A stretch of DNA of 64,000 nt from Pycnopodia helianthoides. Taxonomy: Eukaryota > Echinodermata > Asteroidea > Forcipulatida > Asteriidae. The stretch lies in assembly GCA_032158295.1 (NCBI GenBank), contig CM063256.1, positions 13,314,953-13,378,952 on the forward strand. Direction: 5' to 3'. The notes below the pieces were generated by a model. The model was not told the DNA's origin. It saw only the letters and a program-made list of their open reading frames with translations, and did not search any database. A program made the translations under genes and the position numbers. Below are positions 24,701 to 37,543 of the stretch, in pieces. The first letter of the stretch is position 1, and the number at the start of each line of letters is the position of its first letter.

Positions 24701-26910
24701 GGTTAACCACATTCAGCAGAAGGAAAATGATCTTGGAAATTCACCTACCGGTTTCGGTTGATGCCCATTTCGTTCCAGCCTCATGTGTGCTTTTTATTCT
24801 CTCTTTTTTTTCTGTGAGCTATAAATCGATGTAAAAATAAAATAACTTTAATTTAGGGGAAAATAAGAACTTCTTTTAGTTCAAAAAGAATAGTTGTGAT
24901 GCATGGGCTGTAGCCTAGATGCAGTATCAGTTCGTTGCTTAGAGCTGTACAACCTGCATCTTTACGGTACCCAGTCAGTTACCCTTGTGGTTTATTACTT
25001 AATATTCTAAATGAATGTTAACATAATTATGTCAAGTGGAAACGCGAATCGCTTCCTTTCATTTCTTGGAAGTATCTGCAACGAAAAAATCTTTAAAGTT
25101 CAGATCAAGCTTTTATCTCACCGCATATAGACAACTTCAAAGTATCTGGTTTATAAGAGCTCCGAAAGTTGGATGGCTACTGTTGTTTTGTTAACGTGAA
25201 GTTTTTGTTCTGTGATGGATGCTATCGTTTTGGATCAGATGATAATAAACTGTTTGCGCATTTTTTTTTTTAGAACAAATATCTCTTTAATAACTATGTC
25301 AAAAATGGTTGTTTTTACCACCCCTTTGTCCCGGCAACACTGGATTAAGTACTTTCCTTCAGAATTTGGTGAAATTCTCTCACCGTATCCAGCCCGTATA
25401 GAGATGGGTTGCGTTAAGTAACAACTTGTTTGAAAGCACACACGTGTGCTTTCCCCCTGTCTCCCCGGACCCCCCTGGAAAGAAAAAAAAAAGGTAGCGA
25501 GTTACGGTAGCAGGCCGGCCGTGGAGCGGGAGGAGTAGTATTACCCGCCCGGTCCGTAACACAATTCAGACGGTATCATAACTGGGGGTATTACCGTTGA
25601 CCCACTCTCTCTCTCTCTCACTCTCTCGCAAGTATAGTGCTTGGGACTACTACGCTACGGAGAGGGACAAACCTCTCTCGGAGTGGTGTTTCCTCTACTA
25701 CGTTCACCTGCCCCTTTCGGTGCCCGGTGCCCGGTATGATTCTAATTGATTGTAGCCAAATGGTGGGGGTCGAACTTGTAGTTCCGTTTGAAGGGCGGTC
25801 GGCATTGGTGGGACTTGATAGTCGGGCATCTGTTCACTGAACGTACACGCACACTGCACCCCCCCCACCCCACCCCTTCTATACCTCCCCCATGGTATAA
25901 GACCCTTGTTTTCTTTGGAAAATTAATTCATCGTGTTGATTGAAGTAGATGAAAATTGTATGTTGCACTCGGCAAACAGTGAGGGGTGGGTAGCTGTTGC
26001 ACTCCGCATTCATCTCGGTAATGTTCTAACTGACTTCCTCAGAATGGCTAAGAATGTAGATTGATTTCTAGAATTTTGTTTTGCTGTGATTGTTTTTTTG
26101 TTTTTTTTTTTGTTCTTTACTGTTTTGATCATTCTTTGCTGCAGTCTTTAAACAGCCTTTGCCCTGTAGGTTTAGTTGTTTTTGACGGGAAGCTGTTTTA
26201 TAGCTTGCATTTGGAGTTCGTGTGAATTGTGAGTTTTGTTGGAGGCGTAACTTATTTGTTTATTTGTCGATACGTATGCTTACAGCTTGACTTCAGAAGC
26301 ACCCTTTGAACTACTAATGATTGTGCTGTAATTCTACAGTTTGAGCTATAATTGATTAAAACAAATATGCACCGTATTAACATTACAGATACATTGCATT
26401 ATTAAGTCCAAGACAAGTACGCTGTGATAATCGGATCTCATCCCATGTGCAAACAGTCACAAGCTTCCTCCAATTGCTACAGAGAAAAGAGAAGAGAAAA
26501 AAATGATTGGAGTATATCCACGGACTAAATCTTGTAAAAAAATCTCCTCGATCCCGAAGTTGAGAGTGTTCAAGGGGGTAATGACCTAGTCATCAATCCA
26601 CCGCGTCGTCTCTCATCGGTTGACCGTGAACTATCGCTTGCTTCCCCCGTCAAGGTGAATGAACGCTCCGCATCATCTTCGTACACTCCTCGGTGAGTTT
26701 TTGACACAACCTGCTGGGTCAGCGATGCTGTACAGCTTAATTCCACACGATTGTACCATTCGGTCAGTGATAATATTGTCGGCTATTCGATATCAGATTT
26801 CATGGGGTTTTGTTTCATAGTTGTCCCCTTTCCTGCTTCAGTCAAGTGATTAGGAAGTTAAGCCTTGTGCTTATACTATTATCGTAGGTAATTTCCTTCA
26901 AAAAAATGGT

Positions 26911-26972
26911 GTCTTCTTCTTCTTCTTCTTCTTCTTCTTCTTTCTTCTTCTTTTTCTTCTTTTTTTTTTTTT
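26911..26972. repeat. (TTC)n microsatellite with T-run
   Basis: TTC repeats with interruptions, ending in a run of T. Confidence 0.95.
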
Positions 26973-29335
26973 AAGGATGAACACATGATGATGTTGCTTA
27001 GTTGTCAGACGTTTTTATCATTATTATACTCATTTTTAATTCATTTTATTATTTTGTTGTTTTTTACGGTTTTGTTTCCATTGGGATGTTGTAAACAGGT
27101 ACATGTACATAAAACAGCGCCCTCTTTTGTCTTACCTTAATAAACATTTTAACAAACATTGCCGTGCTCAAAAAATACCTGCTGAGATGAAAGTTCCTCA
27201 TTGTCGATTTTCTATAATAATGATTTGGTTAATTTACGTCAAGAACGATTCTGAACCATTCAATAGAGCTTCTCCTTAATGGTCAAACACCATTGCTTAC
27301 AAAGAACAGGCGATGATGCCTTTGACTTATTTACAAACAATAACAAAGCGGTGGTGGGAGGGGGGGCTAAGCAAGGGGGTGGGGATGCGACATAATAATA
27401 AATATCTGGCAGATTTGACAGCACGGGTCTGCCAACCTTTGAACTCGCGTGGAGTTCGTCGTACGCCCTCCTGCGACGAGGCGGGTGTTACTGCCGGTTA
27501 CTGACCGAGATACGCGCATTCTATCGGTCGTTTTCATTTCTGCTATTTAGCAATTTGAGGAATTAGTGAACACAAACACGATCTGGCCGATCAGGGCGCG
27601 ATGTGTCACTTCGCAACAGGAGGTGTCGTCCTAGTCATTGGACTGACATTCCCTTTCCGGACTGCAGTGGTCCCCGAATAATGTTTTTTAGTCGTGGGGT
27701 ATGTTATTTTGAACACATAACTGGGGCAAGGGGAAAGTCAGTCACGGTCAAACCATGGAGGTAGACTGTTTCCCTTTTATTGTTTTTTCATTTCGACTGT
27801 TTGACTCCTCTCATGATAAAATGAGATTCAGATTTTTAAAAAACGTGTGTTGTTAGAAACGGGTTTAAGTTTGGTGAAAAAAAAGAGAACACAAATCATA
27901 TTATATCTATGCACGTATCACAAGTCTCTGTCTCGGTTCATGTCGTTGACAAACAATACAATCCTTGAAATGAAGATCAAACTGAACCAAATTGATGTCG
28001 GGTCATAATAATTGTGTCCAATTTTTTTTTGTAAACAAATAAGAAATATGAACAAACAAAATAAAGAAAAACAACACAAATATAAGTCAAGCGTCAATAA
28101 CAATGAGCAGGGCCTTATGGAGGCTCAGCAGGGTTTTTTGTAGGTCTGTTTATTTTTAATTTAGTTGAACTTTATCGATTTTATTTCCATCTCTTATTTT
28201 GTTTACGGTACTTTTTCTGTTCAAAATTAAATGAAAACATATGAATCTATTTTGTAATTATAGGTAGGTTCCCCATAGCAATTCAAAACTAAAACTGTGA
28301 TGAATACAGTTAGACCTAACCTTGCATGGCATTTTGAGTTGTTTTGCGAAATGTGACTTGAAAGCTTCTACTAAGAAACGATTTTCGTTTGCAGGATTAC
28401 AATTTTTTTTTCAAAATGGTTACCAATTTGTTTTGTGTACGACAAAATCAAAAAAGCCCCGGTGGAAATGTAATAGCCAGCGCCGGTGTAGAAATCAAGT
28501 CGGATGGTGTGATGTGACACACATCACGGTGTCTGTCGGCGTGTTGTATCACCCGAAACCAGACGTATGCAAGACTGTCGGTACATGAAGACTGGGTTTG
28601 TATTATCGAATTAAGCACGTTGGGTCCACGGTTTCCACGGTGAAAGCTTTCTGAATCGGGGCAACGAAACAGGTCCTTTTTTTCCCCCTAAAACTTTGAT
28701 TTGTCCCGCTCGGTTCAATTTATTTTACTTCGTTTTTTTTCTCTCTGCAGTGTTTTTTATTTTATTTTCTATAATCACTCATATTTCAGACCTACAATGC
28801 ACTATTTGACGTCTTACTGCTTCCTTTGAGGTCAACGGCTTCTAGGGGAGCTGGAATGAGGTCATGTCATCCCCGATTAACATTCTAGTTATTACTGCGA
28901 GAACAAAATACACGGACTACGTCGTATCTAAAAGATCTTTAGCAAGTTTTGCTTTATGGTTTGACGAAGACTGCCATCTTGGACAAACTGTGCTCGAGTC
29001 ACTTTAGCATTCATAGAAAGTTAATTTTCCTCTGTTATTTTTCCTCCCCTTGATACAAAAGGCAAGAATACCCTCAAAAAAAGTATACCATTTAAAATCG
29101 TGTTTATTGAAAAAGAAACGAATGTATCTAAGCCCCACCCCACCCCAGAAGAACCTTTGTGATTTTTTTGTTTACCTCGTAATTATCTCTTAAAAACAAA
29201 ATTGGGCCTACCTTTTTAATAATCTTATGAGAGTATAATTTAATTAATTTCAACTAACTTTTGATTCTGTGCTTTTGATTTTGTTCAACTTGGAACGACG
29301 GGCGTTTCATCCCACCCGAAACAAACACGTACGTA

Positions 29336-29363
29336 GTTTTGAAACCCAATAAGGTTTCAAAAC
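29336..29363. repeat. Perfect 11-bp inverted repeat with 6-base loop
   Basis: GTTTTGAAACC, loop CAATAA, GGTTTCAAAAC, and a third direct copy GTTTTGAAAC at 29371-29380. No terminator context or pairing partner suggests a function. Confidence 0.8.
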
Positions 29364-32300
29364 TAACCCAGTTTTGAAACGTTCAATCAGGTATTGAAGT
29401 CTTTTAGTAGTTTTTTGAAATCATTACCTTTGTACAGAAGGCTGTAAATGCCTTTACAGCGTAACAAACTGAACCTCATTGTTGCTGCTTCGCTGTGCGT
29501 ATACGACTTCCTCGCTGACCTAAAATTGCGCCAGCGTCATCGTGACGTCATCCATCGCACGCATCACGTACATGTGCCCTTCACAGGCTTCTTGTTTAGT
29601 TGTATAGATCGCGTCTCGAAATTGTTCATTTCTACTTGTGGGCGATCATGGACAAACAGTATTTAACTATAGAGAATCCCCCAGCATTTGCTGAAGGTAT
29701 GCTTCGTGTCCGGGATTGCTAACTGTCGCAGAGGGTGGATTAGTTAGTTTCAATCTGAAATCTTACTGATTACGAAGTTCATACCAGTGCCTAATACCTG
29801 GACAGTTTACCTGGTGAAACACCCTGCAGTTGAATACGAAATATATAATTATACAACCGTATCTCTTCGTGCATTTTGTAAAGCTCAGCAAACAGAATGT
29901 GTCGAGCTATGTTTCCGTTTAGCACACCTCTGTGTGCCACCAGGTCCCCGACCCGCGTTCTGTGGCCGCCCTCCAATGGGCTATACCCAAAATATCTGTC
30001 AATTTGGAACTGATGGTCAGAGACTTTACTTTAGTTGTATATTACTCGTGTGTGGTCCCCAAGGCATTACGGGGAACTTTGCAGAAAGTATAAGTGGGGG
30101 AAAAAAGCAGTTCTCCAAGGCCGTCACCAACTGGTGGAATTACTAACGCATGACTTCAGTTCGTAGATTATGAATCCAACAAGTCATTAACGTTAACTCA
30201 ATGGTTTTTTTTTCTTCTTCTTTCTTTTTGTTTAATTCTTGTTATACGGCACATGCAAACGTTCTTAAGTGTAATGGTAATTGACATGAAGCCTCGCCAT
30301 AGAGAAGGGAGTCTGCTCTTGTATTTAGATCCAATGGTCCAACCATAAACCATCTTGCTCTATGCATAAACTAATGACCATAGTCTAAACCATGGAGAAA
30401 AGGTCCCTATAGCTAACCTTGCACGACCACGGACCACAAGTTCAACTCCAAAATACTCAAAAGTTGAGACTGATTTTTAGAAAAACTTTAGTTAGTAAAC
30501 AGCCATGTGTATACAATTCTTTTGGGAGGAGTGTTGGCTCTGTGAAGAGCCGTTGTGGTCTCGACGTTTCGAACAGTATGCTCTGCTCGTCTTCGGAGAA
30601 TGACGGTTGACTTTTTTGGGTTTAGTGCAGGTTTTATTTGTTAAGTCGTTCATACGTCCTACTGTGAACATACTTTTTTAGCTGACGTGATTCTATTGTT
30701 CATCGGGAAATCAATATCGAAACATTCCAACTATTGCTGCCCCCTTTTTTTGATCAATGGGAGCGTTCGATGCAATACTTTCTGGTGTATTTCTTTACCG
30801 GCGAGTGCCATGCTACGTTTTCGCCAAGCTGTCGTGGCGGGCAAAATGACTATCTGTTGTGACAGTGGGTTCGACACTCGACGGTCCAATTTATCCACGG
30901 CTACTTTACGAAAAAATGGTTGCACACCTTTTTTTAAACACCCTATGTTCTGACACCCCTAGTGTATTTTACTAATCACAACCCTAACCCTAATTCTATA
31001 GCCATAGCGCGTAAACCAAGGGGGGGGTCATTGGAACATAGGGTTGTCATAAAAACATAGAGCAGTCACCTTCAACATGAGTTTACAATAGCACTTGCCA
31101 TAACGGGACTAGTCAACATCTAAACCAACGCAATATTTTACACTTGTTCGTTTAATAGCATATGATTGTTTTGCTCTGAGCTCGTGAAATAAGTTTTAAA
31201 AGTAACAGAAGCGGCAGATGTTTTGAAAGATCTGGTCAAACGAAATCGTATACTGCGTATTCTCTGTGAATCGTGACATTGGTCCGGACATGGAGGATAG
31301 CTCCATGATCCAACGGAAATCTCGCCCCGTCGTCAGAGCACGGAGGCACCTCCATGGTAAAGGGGCTTCTCTGTCCCCGTCCCAAGCAGCGGGTGGTAAA
31401 GTGCTGAACTAACGGTTGCCCTCCACCCGCTGCCACCGGGGGTAAAATTTTTAACACATTATCAATAAGCAATCCAAACGACCTGCTTTTCCACTTGACA
31501 TTCAAAGTAGAGTGCTAAGACCTGAACAAGACATTAGCTTGTATTCTTAATTATAATCATTATGACCCTTAAATTGCCCCCACTTCTGCAAATAGTAACC
31601 CCTTCAACTTCCTAATCCCGGTCTCTTTCAGCCGGCTCTTGCTCCCAATGAATGGATCATCAGTCTTGTTAAGAGGAGACGTGGGATCTCTTTATTTTTG
31701 TTTCTCAGTTGTGGCCAGCTCGGTATGTCTTGGACCGCCCACTGAGCTCGTACGTACACCCAGGTACAACCGCGGCTGATCCCCCCTACCCCATCATCAG
31801 CCGAACAACCCCGGCAACAAAGCGTTACAAGCCCCGATCAATAAACCCCACTTGTTCGCCCCTTTGCCTGGGAAATGTTTCTCATTTGTCCGGCTTTGTT
31901 CCCGACGGAGGGACCCTCTTAAGTTTACAAGCAGCCTTTTCAAAAAAAACGTCCGGGAAAAAAAGGAGAACTAGTTAATAAAGTTTACGGGATCCTCTGT
32001 GTTCCCTAATGGAGGTAGAGCTCATGGAGTGATGTTTATGGTAGCGTGTGTTTTTTTCTTTCTTTATCAAGATTTGAAGAGGATTGGAATGGGGGGTCCA
32101 CGAACGCTAGTCCCCTGTTGGGGGGTAAAAGGCTTGCATGAGGGGAGAGAGAAAGCGAGAGAGACGTCTGGTGGAATAAGCAGATAAACAGTGCTGGACT
32201 TGATTATTGGTTGTACAAATAATCAAACACTGTTGATGGCTGCTGGCCGGTGACAAACACTCGCAGTCAGTTTATCGAATTAACCAACAACGAGGGCTTT

Positions 32301-34385
32301 CTGTTTGGCCCATTCCACAACATAGCGACACATTCCTGGTTGCTCGTTGTCATGTCACCTGCACGACTTCAGATAATAGTTTAGAACAAACTTCTTGTAC
32401 CGTTATTCCAAGATCTTTTTTTCCGTGTCTGTAATTTAATCGATGTATAGGCCTTTATCTCTGACCATAATGCTGGCAGAGAACAAACAATTGCTTTTTG
32501 AAACTCAAAGTTTCAATGAAGTTTGCAAATAAACCCATGTGATTTTGTAAAAACAAAGGCAGGGAGATTTAGCTGTTACAAAAAGAGTGACTACGTTTCC
32601 ACTCAACGATGATTACACTATTTTGTTATCATTTGGTTGTTTTCTTTATGTTTTAATTCATACGTCCGTAGATCGTTACTTACAAGTCTACTCTGGTATA
32701 CAAAGTAAAAGTTGAAACTAAAATAAACCCAAAAGAGAATTGTTCACTCCACAGAATGTGTGATCTTTAAAAAGCAGGTGGGTTTTAACGTGGGCTTTTT
32801 TTTTTTACGTCTCGGCCGGGACAAGTCTGTCAACGTTCCTACAACTCAACGCACACTCTAAAGACTTCAGCTTGGTAAACATTATCAATAAGTCCTTTGA
32901 GTTGACATGTGTTTGAATGTTTAGTCCACCTTCAATGGGTTCACACCCCGTTACGATCCTGTGGCAGAGAAGTGGACCCTGTTGGTTCACGTCCCAGGAA
33001 GCAACACCCCCGTCGTTATCAGGCTGTGGTCTTTCGTTTTCTTTTAAAGCCTATAATATCCTCAACATGGATTCTCTATCTCGAACAGCAAGGGTCCCGG
33101 TCGACAGACAACTGGCGTATTCTCTCCGGCCTTCTCGTCTCATAGCCCTACTCACTTTCTGCCGACTCGTTGACATATTTAGCACCCATTTGTAGGTGGG
33201 TTTCCTTCCCCACCGGAAGGTGGCGGCTTGGGGAACGTAACCTAGCGGTTGTCATCCACCACGGTGTTTCATCCACAAGATCGTTATTTACGGGCTGTCA
33301 CTGTCAAGCAAGGTGTTTGGAGGGAGGGTGGGTTTGCGAGTCCGAAAACGGTTCAGCGTGTGCTCTCAATAAATCAAAACCGGGTCTTCTGGCGAGGATC
33401 TTCCCTTACCGATCCAATTATACTGAATGCGGACTGAGCCGGTGATTTATTTTTAAAACTATTTGATTACATCGAAGCAAATAAGAACTAATTGCAAACA
33501 GTTAAACGCCTTGATTTATTATGAAGTGAAGATAAGAGTGCTAGCACGGTATGAATCTACCACAGATTTGAGTTTGGTGGGTTTTTTTTTCCCCTCATCC
33601 TTTTTGGAAGTGTTGAGGACCACACCACTTAAACAAAACAATCTTAAGTCATGCAACATTCATCAAAATGATATTGTTAAACCGTAACATTAAGTTTTAA
33701 AAAAAACTCATGTCAAACCCAAGAATTGTCCAATCTTAACTTTAAAAAACAAACTATTTTTGACCAGAAAATGCTGTAGCTAAGACATAAATGTACACTC
33801 TATGCAGTCAACTGAAGTATCTACACTGATGGAATAGATGGTCAACCATAACGGTGGAATAACTGTATAGTTTTCTTGGTATTTGTGATGTGGGGATGGA
33901 GGGGGGGGGGGGATGATCGGCAAATGTTTCCTGAGCTGACGTACCGTACACATTTCCCCCATTGTCCTGGATTGTTTTCCTGGAATTAAACGCACATTCC
34001 CAAAGCACAGTGAATCGGGTAATAATACCACGGAAGGCATGTGAGCTCCCGGTACTGATGATAGCGACTCTGCGCATAAACGGGACTGCTCGCTCCTTGG
34101 AAGTTCTGGCATACCAGTCGATCCGTGAGGTCCGATGGCGGGGGGGAATATTGCCCCTCCTTCACCCTTCATTAACTCCGTGTCTGCTGCCTAGGTCGAG
34201 TTAATCACGGTGTTATCTAACAGTTAATTCAAGCCTCAGTCGGCACGGCTCTATACGGCGAAGTAAATAGGTCCCCACTTGCCACGCCGTAATTAGAAGC
34301 AGAAGCGAGGTTTGTTATTCCACCATGTTATCAGATGACGATACGGTGTTTCTACCGCGTGGCTGTAAACATGAAGGAATCCAGC

Positions 34386-34427
34386 TGATTACCTAATTAA
34401 ACACTCAATCATATGTTGATTAATTAC
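34386..34427. promoter_or_regulatory. Small cluster of homeodomain-type sites upstream of AP-2
   Basis: TGATTACCTAATTAAA and TTGATTAATTAC occur within about 40 bp, 2.2 kb upstream of the candidate AP-2 start. Regulatory role is conjecture from motif density. Confidence 0.2.
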
Positions 34428-35999
34428 GCTATCAAATATCACGTCCTGCTTCGGAATGAATCCGAACATAGAGCAAGGATCCGAATCGTGCCCTTTTTAT
34501 TGTTAGATTAACATGCCACAGTGCTTTTTTTCCTCAGTAAAGTTTTGAAAGTTGATATCATTGAATCGCATAAAAAAATTGTTCCAACCGAAGCAACGGA
34601 ATACCTCAATGTTGAGCAAGCACCGGACATCGTTGATTCTCAATTTCGACGATTCTGAAATGCTGTGTGTGTGAATATAGTCATGGCAACCGTTGTTTTT
34701 ACCGACTTGACAAACCAATCACGGCGATTGAAGACCCGACGTCAGGCTCTACTAACCGATTTGTCACAAGGTTAGCGCCCCCAGCGGTGTGTTTTGCCTT
34801 TTTTGTAGTATTATTTTGGTTTTGCGCCATCACTCTTTAAGGTACATGAACTTGAAGCCTTGTGGGTCAGACAATGATGAACTGCTGTGGGGGTAGCCGT
34901 TTCAAATGCCTGCATGATACGCATACAGTAACTATTGTGCATACTGCCATGGTAAGTGTCTTTTACCGTTGGTCGAATCGTCACTGTTCCGTCTGCTGTA
35001 CACACTGTACGCCATCTTGCTCTCTTTTGAGCGACTCAAACTCCTGTTTCAATTTTGTGTAACCAAATCGAGGCAGGAAGCCAACACAGTTCGGTCCCCC
35101 CTTCTACGAGACTCAGTATTCACCGCTGCTCATGGAACACTCGAAACACGACAAGAAAATGGCGACCGTGTTGCTCACGGCTCATGAGAGCTCTGTTACA
35201 TCTTGAGCAGTTATTCTCAATGATTTGAATCATTAACCAAATGGTACAACATTCCCAAGTAAAGGCGTTTACCATGTACGCCTTTCTGAAATCACATCAT
35301 TTCGAATGTCAGTGAAAACGATAATGCACTACCATGGCACTAACTGACAAAAGTGTTCTGTAAATGTTTTGGGGCATATTATAACCTTCGATTCCCGTGT
35401 AGTAAGTAAGCTGTATCAAATGTTTGTTTCCTGGACCAAGAAACTTAGCTGTCAAAAGAACCCTTTTTTCAAAGAGGTAACTATTGAAAGATTTGATGAT
35501 ATACAAATTCTGAATAATGTTCACGTATGAAGGTGAAAATTAAGAGTACTTGAATATATCTACATATCATGTTTTTAATTAAAACACAAACAGGCATCTG
35601 TGACACGTAGGCCTATGATCAGACGTCAATACAACCTTATACACAACAATTCTTGCAATGATTTTGACCGTGGTCTAAAGCCTAGGTTTCCGTAGTATGG
35701 AGACCATGGGTATCCCGAGTAAAGGTGGCCCTTTTTCTTTTTTTCTTTTTTTTAGAAAGGAGACAACCTACACATTAGCTCCTCCCCTTTTATGCGCATA
35801 TGCATGAGCAACTGCCAGGCGGTCCATTGATTCGTCAATGCACGCGCAGTCATATGACAGCCACACACACACACACATAATTTTCTACACATGGCTGCAT
35901 ACACAGCCTCGACAAGCAAGCAAAAAAAAAAAAAAAAAACCACGAACCAATCGCCGTCACTGGCTGATTTGGAAATGATGTACTGCGTACGACACTCAC

Positions 36000-36621
36000 T
36001 TAATTAAAATGTGTCTGCAGCGTCATTCATGGACGGTTTGTCTGGGAGTGCCACCGGCATAGTGTGGGCTGGACTTTAGTGTGAGTGAACGGAGGGACCT
36101 CGCTCGGTCCGTGCCGCCTGCAGTTACGGAGTGGCATAATACAAGTTGCATACAGAACACACCATAGTGTCAGCCTGTGCACGGTTGAGCCCACATTGTT
36201 ACGCGTTCACAACACAAAAGGACCTGAGACTCAAGTCTCGAGTGTTTCCCGAGGTGCCTTCTTTATTTTTTTCTTCTTCTTCATCTTTGGTTGACCTGCT
36301 GCCTTGAGGCTGATCTTCTTACTTACACCTCACCCCTGTCTGCTCTCTGACTGCCGGTATACGAGGGGGGAAAAGAGCTTCCCCTGCTACGGTGTTCCTC
36401 ACGAAGCGCACACGGGGAAAAACCCGGGTGCGGGACGCCCCGGTTTTTCTTCTTGGGAATTCCTTTTAATTTCAGCTCTATCGCCTCGAATTAATGACCA
36501 AGCCGGTGTGGAGTGTGTTGACCTAGTGTCTGAGAGACTGTTAACTGCTGCCGTGGTTCGCAGCAGAGAACGCCGGACTCTACACTTCAAAGCGACAGAA
36601 GTCGCCGTCGCGCATTCTAAA
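36000..36621 (+). promoter_or_regulatory. Probable AP-2 promoter and 5' UTR region
   Basis: This stretch lies immediately upstream of the candidate AP-2 initiator codon and is richer in G+C and CpG than the flanking DNA, especially about 36330-36610. It contains a GCCN3GGC AP-2 consensus at 36050-36058 and a short pyrimidine-rich block at 36258-36290. I see no convincing TATA box at a fixed distance, so the transcription start cannot be placed. The assignment rests on position and base composition only. Confidence 0.35.
36050..36058 (+). promoter_or_regulatory. Consensus AP-2 binding site (GCCACCGGC)
   Basis: Exact match to GCCN3GGC, the palindromic AP-2 core, about 570 bp upstream of the candidate AP-2 ATG. 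Autoregulation has been reported for vertebrate AP-2 genes, so the position is suggestive. A single 6-of-9 match is expected by chance every few kb, hence the low confidence. Confidence 0.25.
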
Positions 36622-36630
36622 ATGGCACAG
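36622..36630 (+). CDS. TFAP2: Candidate first coding exon of AP-2 (Met-Ala-Gln)
   Basis: Seen: ATGGCACAG directly followed by GTGAGA, a near-consensus donor. The ATG has A at -3 and G at +4, a strong initiation context, and no earlier ATG occurs in this open frame back to about 36304. The exon ends in phase 0, matching the phase-0 start of the AP-2 exon 913 bp downstream, so splicing would join Met-Ala-Gln to Glu-Arg-Ser-Asp. Known family: AP-2 genes use alternative short first exons before exon 2, including ones that contribute only about 9-16 residues. Inferred: this is one AP-2 start. The usual MLWKL-type first exon was not found and could lie further upstream. A pyrimidine-rich TTTTAATTTCAG at 36464-36475 could be an acceptor, making this an internal exon rather than the true first one. 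Transcript evidence would decide. Confidence 0.5.
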
Positions 36631-37543
36631 GTGAGAGAAATGACAAGTTCGACCGTTATCTATTACACTGGCTGTCTGCTGTAGGCTTGTCAAGCACGTA
36701 CGGCGAGACGTGTGTAAAGGGGGGAAGGCTGCATGCCGTAGCCTTTTTTCACCCCCATTGGGAATGCCTCTGGACGGGTCGCTCATCTTCCGACCCCCAT
36801 TCAAATGAAGACCGGAGTGTAAAGCTTTTTTTCCTTCTTTTTTTCCCAACATCCACTTCACTAGTGGGATATGGTGGCTAGACTTGCATCACATCTAGCT
36901 ACTGGCTATGTGTCTTTACCCAGCATCAGTTTTACCACCAAGAAGTCTGCATCATTATCATGTACCGTGACTATACACAGATAACTGATTTACTGGAGTT
37001 TTTGTTATAGTAATGATCCACACTACTCTACTACTCAAATACCGATGCTATAATATGTTGAAGTGGATGAACGTTTTGCTATCTTATGCGACAGTTTTCA
37101 CGTGGATATCTTGTGTGGATTGGTTCAACATCAAGCTATTTACGGGATATTATCGTTATCATATTTTAATGATCTTGTCATGTCGTGGTGCTGTGATATT
37201 TCAGTGTGGCGTGTGTGTTTGGGTCAAATTCACAACCACGGCAAAAACATCGACAAATGAACACGGAGAGAAGTTAGATTTATACGGGTGTGAAGAGTTG
37301 CCCTGGCCCGTGACGGTCATGTCACTGTGTACTACTTCTAGCCGTAGGCTCACCGAGCCGTGTATAGTACCCGAAATCCCCGTACCCTAAAAACACAATG
37401 CCTGGTTGTTTGCATGAAATATCCCGTCATGACCCCGGTCTCTCCGGACCAATACAAGATGGAATAACCACCAAGCTAAGTATAACCCTTCTCATTATTA
37501 TTTTTTTTCTTTCTTTATCTCTCCCCATTTCTATTTTACACAG
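36631..37543 (+). other. Intron 1 of AP-2 (between candidate Met-Ala-Gln exon and transactivation exon)
   Basis: Begins GTGAGA and ends with a long CT-rich tract (37500-37538) then ACACAG. Length is 913 bp. It contains frames that stay open for up to about 125 codons (for example 37013-37390), but none resembles a known protein. No repeats stand out apart from the pyrimidine tract. Confidence 0.5.

Larger units (their letters stand above)
21780..35999. other. Upstream non-coding region, no gene seen
   Basis: A 14-kb stretch with no recognisable gene. Contains (TTC)n at 26911-26972, small perfect hairpins at 28509-28527, 29336-29363 and 31289-31307, a homeodomain-site cluster at 34386-34427 and CpG-richer patches at about 22320-22440 and 24300-24500. 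The longest frame with a start (29787-30146) has no family resemblance and was not annotated. Confidence 0.5.

Noticed and set aside
29787..30146. 119-codon frame
   Set aside because: No recognisable domain and not supported by splice sites. Likely chance.
30976..30992. Telomere-like CCCTAACCCTAA
   Set aside because: Only about two units, so no interstitial telomeric array.
36304..36684. 126-codon frame covering the AP-2 upstream region
   Set aside because: It has no ATG before the Met-Ala-Gln codon and runs into the presumed intron; most of it is likely 5' UTR.
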